In this document: piece by piece, positions 36,193-48,599 of the stretch | How positions within the stretch are numbered: the stretch's first letter is position 1 | Layout of the letters: every line of letters begins with the position of its first letter | Assembly: GCA_026874595.1 (NCBI GenBank) | Contig: CM049314.1 | Span: 65,074,800-65,138,799, forward strand | DNA length: 64,000 nucleotides | Direction: 5' to 3' | DNA from: Sipunculus nudus | Lineage: Eukaryota > Annelida > Sipuncula > Golfingiida > Sipunculidae | Made by a program: the position numbers and the translations under genes | The notes under the pieces: generated by a model | Database searches by the model: none | Seen by the model: only the letters and a program-made list of their open reading frames with translations | Told to the model about the DNA's origin: nothing

Positions 36193-38609
36193 ATTGGCCT
36201 AGAGCAGCGGTGCCATAATAGAGGGGGGTACCAGTCTAGGTGTGATGGTGGTAGTACTTTGGGCTGTTCCACACAATCACATGTGAACCTGGCACAGCAT
36301 GATTTTGTATCATTAGTATATTTGGTAAACTCAACACAGTATATTAGTGTACATTTTGCTTTATTAAACACAATAATTAAAATAACACATGGTTAAAAAA
36401 TATGTATATTTAAAATCTATACTTAAATCACAAGTGTATAAAAGTTACAATGATGATAAACACTAGATATGAATAAATGGGTATAAAGGTACCAATGAAA
36501 CAATAAGGTGGTATCATTAAAAACCAGGTACTCAGTGAGGCATTTGTTGAAATATTAATAATTATAGATTATGTTTTTTCAGGAAAATATTTTTACCTCT
36601 TGTTATTTTTTCTAATCGATACCATTCCCTTTATTTTACCCCCAAATTTTTTCACTACTGTTAAAATGTTGATTAAAAATTTTAAGAAATTTTCCAGAAG
36701 GCAGTACGGAAACATCCTTCTCACACCCAGCCCCCATAGCTGGTAAACACACCTGACAATCGCGATTCCCTGAAAATACTAGTCCCCATCCCCCAGAATT
36801 GGGTTCACGATCTACTATTGATAACATTATAGTTATTATTGTGTGTGCGTGTGCGGGGGGGGGGGTTAAATGTGAAATGTGGCATATTCTATATGGTCTC
36901 ATGTGTATAAATGGCTCTGGGGGGGTGTGCGCAGTCCCGGCCCTCCTTCCACACACACACACACAGACATGGTGAATGGAAATTGCACACCTGCTCTTCT
37001 GCCCCCCCCCCCCCCCCGCAATAATTAGTTGTTTTTACACCTATGTATATATGGTGTTAGACTGGCCCAGTCGATGTAATGGTTCAAACATGATTCCTCT
37101 CACGAACGGAACCATCAAACTTTGCTGTGTCGCAAAGCTTAGAACAGGTACTCCCACCTCGTGGCAAATTATATAACTAAAGTACGGCTCTCTGCCCGAC
37201 AATTCATCGACTGGTAAAATCCGGTGATTATGGGATGGTGACCACCTCGCTGAACTTAGGTCTTTCCCAGTGACGTCAGCGGTGGTCTTTCCCAGAATTC
37301 CGGGCTATTCCGGGCTTCCAGTTGGCTAATAATATATCCATTTAATCAGTCTTAATATTTTTAGGCCGTCGCTTATGTTGAGTTCGACGAGACTGTAAAA
37401 CACTCTAACCCTCAGCCTCAGTGATAACGTTTATCGGACCACCACTCTTCAAAGTGGGCCTGATTATACATAGTGTATGCCTAACAAACCCTGGCTCAGC
37501 AAATCAGCGTGAGATATTTAGGTTCACACGGGACGAGCGCAGTCAAAATGTACCGGTTGACTGAAACGGTCATGATTCGTGAGTTAGAGTTTGGCAATAA
37601 ATACGCGGGTTCACACAAAAGCTGCCAGCTGTTCCGGTCACCTCGGCAAAGGTAATTTTACTGGACCTGTCGTTACAAATTGTTTCGATAGTGTCTACAA
37701 TATGCACTTACATTTGGCCCATGGACCGTAATATTCGTTCAGCAGAGATATATCGTAGGACACCTGAACCACCTGAATACATGATTTTATGTTACCAACC
37801 TGGTCGAGCTGTAGCAACGATGTCATTTACATGAGGCGTGACGGCCTGATATGCAAAAGCGATGGAATCGTCAGGTCCTCAGAGAGTCTTGTGACGCCTT
37901 AATATGCAAATATCAGGGATTCATCATACGGATATTACAGGGCTTTAGTGTTAAAAGCTGGCACTGAGTTTAGTCTATCGGTACATGGAATCACGTTTTA
38001 TTTTAAGCATTTTATTAGTAAACGCAAACACTAAAGCCCAGGTAGGGCAAATATGGTGAAGGCCTAACGCGGCTGAGGATAACAGACATAATAAAAGGTA
38101 CAATAATTTATCAGGGGCGGATCCGGGATTCAGGAAAAGAGGGGTCCGACCCAGGTGGACTAATGGTAAATCCTAAAGAAAGGATCCCAGGTTGGGAAAA
38201 GTGGGGTCCAGGCCGCAAATATTGGTCTGAACCCTTCAGAAAAGGTAGCAGCGGCTGAATAAAAGGGTAGAGTCCCCCCTTGAACCCCCTCCCCCAACCT
38301 GCGTTCGTAACAAGTCGCAAGCTATAACAAATTATAAAAAAAGTGATCCATCTGATTAAAAACCCCATGCATTTTACACTGATCATGATAGTGCCAACCC
38401 ATGACTCATATGGCACGTCTGCGCATGCTTATCAGGTGAGAATGTCCTGACTTTGTGGAAACGCTAACATGCACTATATCTCCCCAGTACGGTACAGAAC
38501 TAAAGACTGCTTCACTGCGGAGCAAGTCCGGAACTTGCTGAAGAACACATAAGAGTGATAACTGAAATGTACGTAAGTAACGTCAAGGTGGTAGAAATCT
38601 AAATTTTAA

Positions 38610-39545
38610 GTGCAAACGCCGTGGCAAGATTTTCGAATAATGATTGGATCAAGACGATTTCTGCAGTTGTTGATACATGTGCATGTAAACACTTAGTAAC
38701 CAATAAGCCTAATGGGTGCTATCCACATAAAATAACAAAAAAATATAACCTGTTTTCATTTTGTCTTATATCGGTAGATTGAGAGTTTGATTATAAACGT
38801 TGGACATATTTCGTCTCATATAACTAAATTTGTGATTTATATAAGCAACATAATAAAAACCAATTTTGTTTGTTACAAAGGGGGTTCGATCAGGGCATCT
38901 GGGTTATCATGTCGCAGCATGTGTGTGCAGACATTGTATGTCATTACGTACTGGATTTGGTAATCCGCAAGATCATTCTCCTTTTTATACCATGGCCCGT
39001 CCAACATAGATAACACTTGACCCGAATCTAATGTCAAACTGATAACACTTGAAGACCTTTCACTATCATGTGAATAGGTAAAAGAGGATTAATCACATGA
39101 ACTGAAGATTTATCAACATTAAAAGATTATGAAAACTCCTTTAAGGTTTGTATATAGGGTGGTTCTCAACCAAATATTTCTAAACGTTACTGTAATCATG
39201 GAGTTTTATTGCTGTCAATGTACGACCAGATAATTAATGTTTATGGTCCTTCGTTGCTTTTTATGCAAAGGATATTCTCATAAGCTGTTAGAGTCATAAT
39301 GTGGCAAAACACGTCTGCTAATCAGATTTTTTTTTTCAAATAGACAACTAGACGATCTGAGTAATAGTTATACATGTTTATTTCAGAAGCAATTCAAATT
39401 CCTTTAGAGGAACTAGTAAAAGGCCACATAAGTTGTATAAAATCTGAACCATTTCCTACAATGGTACTCAATGTGGTTTGAAAGTATAGCCAGAATACCT
39501 AAAATTCTAAATCAATTGTATATCACAGATAATATTCCGTTGCAG
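38610..39545. other. Upstream region of the NHL pseudogene
   Basis: From about 39170 it shares diverged similarity with the region upstream of the intact TRIM gene (CAATGTACGACCAGATAA against CAGTGTACGGCCAGATAA). It ends in TTCCGTTGCAG, a probable acceptor right before ATG. The part before 39170 shows nothing recognisable. Confidence 0.45.
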
Positions 39546-40396
39546 ATGTCTACTGCAGAGTCTTCAACTGCGGCAGATGGAGCGAGTGGACTAAGCACCA
39601 AGATGGTACATGATCTCTCTCGAAAACCTGTGAAAAAACTAACACTGAATAAACTACCTAATAAAGGTAATTTGCAAAGTTTTGGTATGTTGCTGCTTTA
39701 CCTGAGAGAAAAGCAATAATAGGGGGTGGCGGATGGAAGAGAGCGATTGAGGTGGATACGGATGGTACCTGCATAAACGAGTACTCGTCTCCCCACTTGC
39801 GATACATCAGAGGAATAACTGTATCAAATGAAAATATACATATTGGTGAATATTACGGCAAAGTAATTTCTATTAGCCCAAACGGTAATAAAACCTCCAT
39901 CGTGCTTCAAAACGATACTGGTGTTTTTGACATAGCAGTTCATGAGGAGGATTTATTAGTTAGTACAGGGGATTGGAGTCTAGACGGTTATACCCTGACA
40001 GGTCAACGACAGAAAACATTCGCAACTGAAGGCTTTGGGTACGTGTCTGCTGCTGAACACCCCACAGATGGTAAGGTGTATCTTGCAAGTGAAGATGGAA
40101 AAAAGAGTTTACACATTTACTCTATGCAAGGGGAACTAATACGGGAAATCGGCGAGAAAGGTACAGGAGATGGCCAGTTTCAGTATTTAAAAGGTTCCTG
40201 CATGCTTCCTAATGGAAATATTCTTATCCTTGATTCCAATATGAATCGGATTGCTGAGTTCACTTTTGAAGGACAATTCGTCCGACACCTGCTGAACCAA
40301 GATGATGGTTTGGAAAAACCTTGCAGTGTCAGCTTTAACCATAACTGCTTGTGGGTAGCGTGCGACAGAATTCTTTTTATGTTTGAATACATTTGA
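39546..40396 (+). pseudogene. TRIM-NHL copy lacking RING/B-box/coiled coil, frameshifted
   Basis: The ATG follows an acceptor-like TTCCGTTGCAG, as in the intact gene. Only five codons (MSTAE) separate it from SSTAADGASGLS, which in the intact protein lies some 350 residues in, so the entire RBCC part is gone. The linker continues KPVKKLTLNKLPNKGNL. A 1-nt deletion near 39675-39683 (eight bases against nine in the intact gene) shifts the frame; the propeller resumes as WYVAALPERKAIIGGG and runs to a TGA at 40396. That second part is intact and ends GDGQFQYLKGSCMLPNGNIL ... NRIAEFTFEGQFVRHLL, with the same end as the relative. If the 1-nt difference were a sequencing error this would be an NHL-only protein of about 280 residues; otherwise it is a pseudogene. 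Confidence 0.8.
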
Positions 40397-41324
40397 GAAC
40401 AATACAAAATATGCAATACATACATGGAACTCCTTTCGAAAAGATCAGCGACACTTCAAGCAAAGTTGCAAAAATGTGTACATATATAATTCCTACCTTT
40501 TATTCCAGTCTTGGCGATCAAAGAAACGGAGTTTTGTATAACATGTAAGCGCATGCATGGCTATATGAACAGATAAACTAGTTATACCTGCGCCCAGTTG
40601 CGTGACGTATAACAATTTACCGTCAGTTTTTCGGTCGGCATATTTGCAGTAAACAGTTTGGGCAGACTTTATTAATTTTTTTAATTTTATGAATATACGC
40701 AAGGAACACCCACATACACAAACATATATATAATAATTTAGATCTATTATCATCAGGATTACCGAAAAGCTCTTTAATTAAGTTTTATATACTTGAATAA
40801 TGTCTTTATTATGTGGCAAATCATTTTACCTGTATTTTATCTGCTTACTATTTTAAATTTGAACACACAGTTTCAATGGATGGAGAGCACATATTTGTGT
40901 AATGATTATACACAAAATATTATTTTAAAACAAGGTAGCCATAAGAAAAGTTACTTTTGATGACTAATGTTGAATTTGAAAATAATGCAATTTTTACCTA
41001 CTGGCAAGTGAAATATGTAATTTTCATATATATGTGTATATATATATATATGTATGTCTGCACATTTTTGTGTCTACTGTAAAAATAATGAGATTTTAAA
41101 ATTGTGTTAAATATAATAAATATTTTTTTTTATTTAACCTGACAGGGGCTTGTTTTCCTCATAGTATGATAAGAACAAAATCCAAATTCGCTTGACCGGT
41201 AGACAGGCTGAACTCCAAACATACATGGTTGTCACAATATCTTCGTTATAACTTCGTTATTACGTAACCCAAGTGTTAAGGCAATTCTGCAAATGCAGCT
41301 TATCACAAAGTATAGATGTACACG

Positions 41325-41402
41325 ATATACGGGTCATGGGTTCAGATTTGAACACACGGTATCTCGGCTTTGAGTCTAGTGCTCTACCCCTGAGTCACAT
41401 AT
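41325..41402 (-). mobile_element. tRNA-derived SINE relic
   Basis: The minus strand reads CAGGGGTAGAGCACTAGACT (A-box region), then CAAAGCCGAGATACC and GTGTTCAAATCTG (B box). It resembles a tRNA without proper stems. Its counterpart is at 60676-60770. Confidence 0.6.
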
Positions 41403-41830
41403 TTATTTTTTAATTTGCATTATAAAAACAATCTGCAAAATAAGTTTCTTGAATTATAGGTCGCATCATTATTTTGGTAACAACAATTATGCATACATAT
41501 ATATCTTACTATTTTTCTATATCATAAAATGCTTATATTTAAGAGAAAATAAATTTCGGATATACACACTGTTGGTTGGATGAGGGAGAAACAACACCAT
41601 TGTGCTAAGTGTTATCTCAACTGTTACTTAATACTTGATTAAGCTAGATGAACTAGATCCACCAGTGGAAAATCCACGGTTCTACAAAATAAATACTTTT
41701 GTAATAAGCTGGTAAGGACTGGATCTCGCATATTTAACCCTGGCTTTCAGGCAAGGATTTTTTTCAATGTGGTTAACTCTATGATATAAAAATTACTTGT
41801 GCTAAAAGTCTTCAGGAGACCCATTCATTA

Positions 41831-43194
41831 AAAATGGCGGATTGTGCCATTCAACAATCACACAAAGTAATACGTTTGGAAAAGAGATGAGGCACATATA
41901 CTATAAGGGGTCTACGAATTGTGAGTTAGATTTTTTAGGATAATGTAAGACATCTTCATCATCATCCTAGATAAAAGCAGGTAAACTGCTACGGGGATGT
42001 TGGTGCAAGTTATTGGTGAAGAAATGTGGTTCTTAGCCTTGTCCCAAGCACAATGACACAACAAATTATGCACATATTTTGCTGACATTCTGTAGAGGGT
42101 TAGGGTAAAACGATATGAACATTCTATTAAATTTTCGAGGTAATCAGAATTACCATAATATACATATTTTTTCTGAATACTATTATAACAACGGACGATT
42201 TCTTTGTTCCTGTGGAGAATTTGCCTATTCGTATGCATTGTTCTGCCACTCACCAGGTGAAACCGGATACTGAAGCGTGACAGTGTTTATACACGAAAAG
42301 TGTGCACATGAACACATGACTGATTCTTGCGGAGGTTTGTACGTAGCCCCTACTGCAGAACATGTTTGTTAATAAAATGCCTATATGTATTTGTTATATG
42401 TTTTCAAAGTGCATGGATATTGCGGATCCTAAAAAATATAGTTGTGCAAGCGGGTAAACCATTGTGTAGAAAAAACCAACCTGCGTATTAATTTTATAGA
42501 TTAGTTTTTTCATGGATTGTGACTTATTTTGATGCTGAAGTTTGACAGTTGAGACAAATAGTTCCATCAATCCCACATTCCCTCACTGAAGGGATTTTAT
42601 TTTGAGAAGGAACGACATCTAGCGGAAGTGTGAGCAAACAGTGGTTAAGCGAAAGGAGAATCCAGCGGAAAACCACTGCGCAAGGACTGTAACCTCACCA
42701 TAAAGGAAAGTCGATCTTGAAATATCTGCAGTACCTTTGCAGAACTATGATATGTGCGACTTTTTAAAATTTATTAATTGGATTTCAAATTAGATCTGCT
42801 TAACTCGAACATTTACAAATAACTATAGTGCATTTTCTTCCAGAAGCAAGAGTGCATAATACGCCAGTTTTGTGGCTTGAAACCTTTGGCCTCAATAAAT
42901 ATGCATGAAATAAGCGCTTATCAAACCTAGTCGAAATATTATATTAGTTAGTATTACTGTTGGGTTTCATCGAAATTCATCATAATACTTGTATTTAAGT
43001 TATCGTGGCAACACCACAAAGAAGCCTGGAGAACTCCGACTGCTTTGAATACGGTTCGATTAAGCCGTGAATAAAATTGAAAAACTGTGAAAAACTCTAT
43101 TGGTAAATATTTATCCTGAATTTCAGTAAAGTTTGGATTATTTGGAGGCCATCACCGCAGAACTGTCAATCATCCCGACCTGACACGCACCCCG
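41831..43194. other. No supported gene
   Basis: AT-rich; frames up to about 113 codons are anonymous and show no family pattern or codon bias that I can see. Confidence 0.45.
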
Positions 43195-43305
43195 GCCCAG
43201 CCCACCCCCGTTTGGGCTCAGTCTGGACCGCCGGACAGGACGACGGATATAGGATGATCCCTATAGCTTAGCATGACTGGAGGTCAGCCGAGCCAACATA
43301 ATGTT
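43195..43305. repeat. Dispersed GACGACGG / GGTCAGCCGAGCC repeat
   Basis: GGACAGGACGACGGATATAG is followed by CCTATAGCTTAGCATGACTG and GAGGTCAGCCGAGCC, the same layout as 1-212. It is preceded by a GC-rich stretch with CCCGGCCCAGCCCACCCCC. Confidence 0.6.
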
Positions 43306-44973
43306 GATATAAGTATTGCAGTATCTTTCATTCCTTGAAATATGATTCTGTCTTACACTTTTGCAATTGGTTATCCTGCTAATCAGTATAATATCATTTA
43401 TTGTACAGCATTGTTTTAAAGCAACCAGTTGATGTTTTACTATTGAGAAAGAATTACAGTCTTCCCATCGAGAAGTATTGCCATAAGAAGCTCTTGTGGC
43501 GGCCTTTTAAGTTTTCTTATGTTCTGAAATCGACAAACCGATTGGACTGGCTACCACAATAAAGAGAAATTATCTGAATAGACGACGAATACTCGTGGAA
43601 ATATTATGTTGATGACTACTTGCTATGAATGACTTAGGCTGTTATAACCGTGGAAAGGAAATATTGTTCAGGGAAGATAAAATATCTAGAAATCTGCTTT
43701 TTGAGGAATGCAGGTCCCCGCCATGTGTGTGTAGGGGCCGAGGCGTACTTATTGTGGGCGGCAGACGTCCACTCACCTCATAACTGAGGGCACATGTTTC
43801 AAAGACACTAAAAATCTGCGAACATTAAAATGACCCTGAAAATTCATACTTGCAAATTGCCGGGGTACATAAGCCTTATTCCAGATAACCAATTGACAAC
43901 CTCTATCCGAAGTAGTAGGGGCCCGATAGTGACCTGAACAGGCGAGCAGGTGACCTGCGTGGCGTACGAGGCTGGACCGTGTTTGCATTCACTTATTGGC
44001 CAACGTTTCCGCTTTTATTCGTGCATAGGTGACTGTACATTAGAGAATATTCCTGGAAGTCTTTTCTGGATCGAGATGATGAGCTCGCCAAAATCTAATC
44101 GATTCTTCACTGTCCCATTCCGTAGGTGCCCTGAAAATTTCATGGGGTTCCGTTCATGCAAGCGTGAGTGATATTGTGAACACACACATACACAACCTCA
44201 CATGAACAGGAATGAAAGCATACCCTCCTGGTGGGGAAACTAGATATTTTTGTCAGTCGACATGAGAAAGAGAAATCTGAATGGTTAACATTCAAATGAT
44301 TGTTTTGGTAAACACATGGTCGCCGCGTCTTAACTGATCCCTTTCCAACATCTGTTTACTCTTGAAGGTTTAGGGACTTTTTCTTTATGCTGACTCTAAT
44401 TCTTAACCTAAATATACACATCTGCAGAGTGTTATTTGGCTTTGGGACTACGTGATAGTGCAGTATCACTTGCTTCCTGTCATTTATTTTATATCCTGGT
44501 GTTACATAGGCCCGATGTCTATCGCACCTGCAGGTGCTTGATGTGTAGTCAACACCACCAATATCTTTATTAAAAGAAAATTCAGAAATGTATGATTATA
44601 CACTTTTATGGCACAGCAGCCTATGTTAATTTGGAAAAGTGTTCATATTTAAAGAAATGGCAATAACCATGATTTTAAACATAGACCTTTAAAAGTTAAA
44701 TGCAGGAATTTGAAATATTGTTTCTTCAAGGGTAGTATGAGGACGTTGCATGGTTTCAAAAATAATGCAGTATGCAAAAATATGCATTTACGTGTAAAAA
44801 TTAATATTTTTAATATATTTAATCCTTCAGAAAATATTGTGCTTTGTTTAACAATATATTTTTGAATAAGGACATATCACTCGAGTAACAAATCTACTTT
44901 TTTCTCTAAATTTCATCTAAGATTTGCATATATGGATATTCACCGTATACGTAATATCATGACACTATACCAT
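43306..44973. other. No supported gene; partial duplicate of 60.4 kb
   Basis: About 44390-44560 is similar to 60415-60560 (TATCCTGGTGTTACATAGGC against TATCCTGGTGTCACCCAGGC), another trace of the older duplication. Otherwise nothing recognised. Confidence 0.45.
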
Positions 44974-44974
44974 A

Positions 44975-45037
<63 letters not shown>

Positions 45038-45038
45038 A
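44974..45038. repeat. (AT)n-(GT)n microsatellite
   Basis: A long AT run ending in GTGTGTGTG. Confidence 0.95.
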
Positions 45039-45329
45039 TAGGTTACAACTGTTTGATTTCGGAGAATGTGGATTAAATGTTATATTGTTTCTTTCAGTTC
45101 TCAAATGTAAATGTTGAGTTCTGTTCCTTTTAATTGTCAGTGGGTTTTTAGGTTACTAGATTATTATACCAGTTTCAAAGCTGTTCTCCATTAGTCCTTT
45201 ATTGGTTAACTTTTCGTTTCGGAAGCACGTCTCTCATATATATGTCATTAAGCCTGATCTGTTCGACCTTCATTTTTTTTAAAATTATTTTGTCTTATTT
45301 TCCAAGAAGTCAGGGGAAAGCCTTAAAAT

Positions 45330-45720
45330 ATCTAGTATTGGTTTTAAATATTACTTTAAACGCTCTACTTAGACTAAACATAGAAAACCGGAACGAGTAC
45401 ATGATAATAATTATCAAGTTAATTAGTGCTGATTTAAATATAATTTTTATGAGCTCAGAGCTATAAAGTATTTAGGGATTTCCATTTCGGAAAATATTAT
45501 AAACGGCTTCGATGAAGATTAAAGTTGGAAATAAGGATAATAGAAATTGCAAGCTCATTTAAGACACATACCTTTGTTGAATAGACCTAAGATTTTAATA
45601 CCTAAGTCATCAGTTTTGAAGCCAATTGTCATCCATTATTTAACTACCACCCTCAACCCTATTATCCAATCTGGCTGTAACGGAAAAAAATCTAATCTGC
45701 AGTTTCTTTGTATATACACG
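45330..45720 (+). mobile_element. Possible decayed LINE reverse-transcriptase fragment
   Basis: Near 45467 the forward translation reads KYLGISISENI, resembling the 'YLG..is' block of non-LTR reverse transcriptases, followed after frameshifts by HLRHIPLLNRPKILIPKSSV and LSNLAV. Weak, broken by stops, and proposed only from this pattern. Confidence 0.3.
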
Positions 45721-46800
45721 TTGTAAAAGATTAGTAGTGCTAGACTTTATTTTATAAATTAATTGTATACATGTAAAATATGTGTAGTGTTTTTTCAGTA
45801 AAACCCAACTGTTCGTTTTATATACTTAAAGGGACATAATTAGGAGCAAAACTATGCCTATTCTTTCACACTATCAGTTCAGTTTTGCTTTATACAAAAG
45901 TTTCCCCAGCAAAAACATCCCAGCACACAGACTCAGTACCTCACACATGGTTGCTTCACACCTTGTTATGGCTCTGCGTATTGGTAAACACAGTCCACGT
46001 GTGTCTGTTTACCATAACAAGGCCACGTGACCGGAGGTCCGAATATGAACCTCAACACGTGGTGTTTAACCAGCGGGAACATGTATTACATTTTTTGGGC
46101 CAAGTCAGTCGAGGCATCTCGTGATTGACACATGTTATGGCTCCGCAATGCACACGGCCCAACGCTTGTGTTTATATTGATACCTGTGATCGGACCAGAT
46201 ATATTGTTTTTAACAATCGTTTACAGGAGTAAGCAAACGATTTCAAGGCAATATGTTTGTAGGTAACGATTTGTTTTAAAGGGAAAAAGCTATTTTTCGT
46301 GTTATTTTAACATGCTTTATTGGCAATTTGGCACCTTTTAATATCAGTAAGACATATTTACTTTGAAGGAAATATTAAGTAATTCGCACACCATATTTAA
46401 TTAGGTAAAGAAGACATCTTCTGGTTAGAGTTTCTGTTTGGTCTTCTTTGGAATATAATGGATTGGTAAATTGTGTATTAGAACACAAATAAGCCCAGAT
46501 CATATATAGTTTCTGTACATGTACATCGTCTCTCATGTGATCTCATGTGAAATCATTCTCTTTTTAACTAACATTTCAGGAAAAATGTCTTTCTGATTTC
46601 CAGTCAGTGGTTATAAAATGGCAAATTATAAAAAAGATAAATGGTTAGTTCATCCAAGTTGGCTATTCTCTGACTATTATAGAGTAGCTGATTTGTTATC
46701 AGTTTAACAACTGCGTTTCTCGATGGCGAAAATACCTGTTTTGATAAGTTTTAAAAACACAAAGATGGTAAAGTGTATGTGCAGCGCTGGCGTTGGCCGT

Positions 46801-47631
46801 TGCTATGGCGGTATAGCCCGGCCCACGCGTGAGGTCTGAGGTGTAACCAAAGAGGTCATCCTAGTCTGGGACTTTCTCGCCTGGCCGAGCCGGGCCGGCC
46901 CACGTGTGAACCCTTATATGTTGAAACACAGCGTTCTTTGTTCGAGATGTTTCCTTTAACGTGTGTATTTGTTGGGTTCTTTGGATTGTTCGGAAAATGG
47001 AAAGTTCTAGGCTTGGGGTGAAAAGTTATAAATAAGGGGCTGTGTTTTAGAGCCGAGAGAGAGGAGAGATATATTCCAGCGGACACAGAAGAGTGGAAGT
47101 CAGTTTGTGGACCTTTTTCGATACTTGCGGCAGTTATGGCTTTTCAATCCAATGTTTAACGGATTTTAATTAGTCTTCAGTTTGCCTTTGGGATCACTAC
47201 CCGAAGTTCACTTTTGGATTACAACAAATTGATTTTGTGATTGAACTGGACTGTTACTTTCTGAGAAGATTTATGTGAACTGTTCATCTTGATTATGCAC
47301 TTTAAAGGACTTTTTGTCGCTGTGACAGTGGTGGTATCCAGGTACTGTGCACTTTATTTATATAATTGTATTGATTTGCTGTTGTACTGTTGTTATACTG
47401 TAAAATTGTATTGATTTAGTGTATTGTCATGTTAGGGTTGTTTTAAGAATAAATTATAATTATTGTTAAAAAAAACACTGACTTCTTTATTCATTCCCCT
47501 AGACATTCAACGCTGCCTAGTGTTACAGAATCTGATTTTTTTCTCCTCTATAACCAAATTTATGCTTGTCACGACTACGTGATCTGTTTATATTAGGTTC
47601 CGTAGCAATAAATTGGGGGCTTGTCCGGGAT
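46801..47631 (+). mobile_element. LTR-like block with proline-tRNA-type primer site
   Basis: 47614-47631 reads TGGGGGCTTGTCCGGGAT, which differs at one position from the complement of the 3' end of tRNA-Pro, a known retroelement primer-binding site. Seven bases upstream a segment ends CCGTAGCA; its inverted partner TGCTATGG lies at 46801, giving an 807-bp TG...CA unit. A second possible unit runs from TGTAAC (46831) to GTTACA (47527). Inside are a TATA box (TATAAATAAGG, about 47027) and AATAAA (about 47449), as an LTR should have. I see no gag/pol frame downstream and no second LTR in the window. Alternative: an ordinary promoter with a chance match. Confidence 0.5.
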
Positions 47632-47778
47632 GACGGTAAAATTTGTAGCCAAGGGAATGAGCTCACTAAAGTGTGACTCATGGGATAATTAGTCGTTCTC
47701 TGATAACAGAACGCTCTTAAGATGGGGTGTGTTACGGGATGACATAAAAGCGGACCGAACTGTCTCGCTAGTGAAGCT

Positions 47779-47851
47779 TGCTTTGCTAGCGAAGTAGTTG
47801 GTACGCGGGACTTGTGCGCCACTGTTATGCGTTCGACTCCCGGATCGGCCA
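47779..47851 (+). other. tRNA-like (Pol III A/B box) sequence
   Basis: TAGCGAAGTAGTTGG fits an A box and GCGTTCGACTCC a B box, 29 nt apart, followed by CGGATCGGCCA. The T stem does not pair well and no full cloverleaf forms, so a SINE head or tRNA pseudogene is likelier than a working tRNA. Confidence 0.4.
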
Positions 47852-48284
47852 AGTATTTTCCCTTGAGTAATTTGTCTTCGTAACATTGTTAACATGTTTG
47901 TTATGTGTTAAAACAAGCATAAATGGCTATACAAATCTGCAGATGACCAGATGATTTACAAATACAATAAAACATGATTATACGATTCATGGACCTGGAG
48001 ACTTTCTGACGATAACAAACGTTTAAAGAGTTCTCCAAACTTAAAAAGACTTTTCCTTCGTATGTTAATGTCGGCCCGGATGGACATGTAAAATATATTT
48101 AATTAACATAGTGGTTGGTTCGCATATGTCTCTTTGACATGGAACACAATTTAATGGTGTTTCCTTAGGCCATTTTGATGACTCACTTTAATAATATTTG
48201 TCTGAAATAATATTAACCTTTCGGTCTAATTTACGTACGCTGGGCTCAGCTTGCGGAAATCTTCTTAAAGTACCAATTAAAGTG

Positions 48285-48489
48285 TAATATGAAAGGCGGT
48301 GAACATGCATTCTTCCGTTCCAAAGCCCATAAAGTCTGGAATTCACTTCCTATTACGCTTAGAAAAATCTTGTATTATATAAAACTAATTTAAAAACGTA
48401 TTTCTTCCGGCAAGCTTTTGGTAATTTATATGCATTATTTTTTTCTTGGGCCAGGCACAGGGAGTAGATTTCAATGGAATTGTTTGCGG

Positions 48490-48527
<38 letters not shown>

Positions 48528-48592
48528 TGCGCTGTGAGTCCGACCATCGGAGATCTGGCGCTATATAAATACTTTATATTATTATTATTATT
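48285..48592 (+). mobile_element. LINE 3' end with ATT tail (CR1/L2-like)
   Basis: The forward frame reads GGEHAFFRSKAHKVWNSLPI, the 'G.RAF...AP.LWNSLP' block, then after a frameshift TNLKTYFFRQAFG, the usual last motif of ORF2. The 3'UTR ends GCGCTATATAAATACTTTAT followed by (ATT)n, a characteristic terminus of these LINEs. A (TG)n tract lies in the UTR. The 5' part is missing, as with most LINE copies. Confidence 0.8.
48493..48524. repeat. (TG)n microsatellite
   Basis: Sixteen TG units inside the LINE 3'UTR. Confidence 0.95.
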
Positions 48593-48599
48593 GATTTAA

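Larger units (their letters stand above)
30058..38609. repeat. Segmental duplication, copy B (partner 213-10436)
   Basis: Same order and orientation as copy A. It lies between the 5' end of the minus-strand TRIM and the plus-strand NHL pseudogene. Private differences include about 125 extra bp near 33495-33620, about 70 extra bp near 32925-32995 and the 454-bp inverted-repeat insertion at 35739. It lacks the copy-A insertions at 3647 and 7556. No recognisable gene. Confidence 0.9.
39170..41830. repeat. Older segmental duplication around the NHL pseudogene
   Basis: Similarity to 56540-60860 covers upstream sequence, gene and about 1.4 kb of 3' flank. Shared marks include CCAGTCTTGGCGATCAAAGA (40506; GGCAATCAAAGA at 58905), TTGTTTTCCTCATAGTATGA (41153; 59588) and CAATCTGCAAAATAAGTTT (41430; 60800). 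Divergence is clearly higher than between copies A and B of the larger duplication. Confidence 0.75.

Noticed and set aside
47779-47851. Functional tRNA gene
   Set aside because: A and B boxes are present, but the T stem and acceptor stem do not pair into a cloverleaf.
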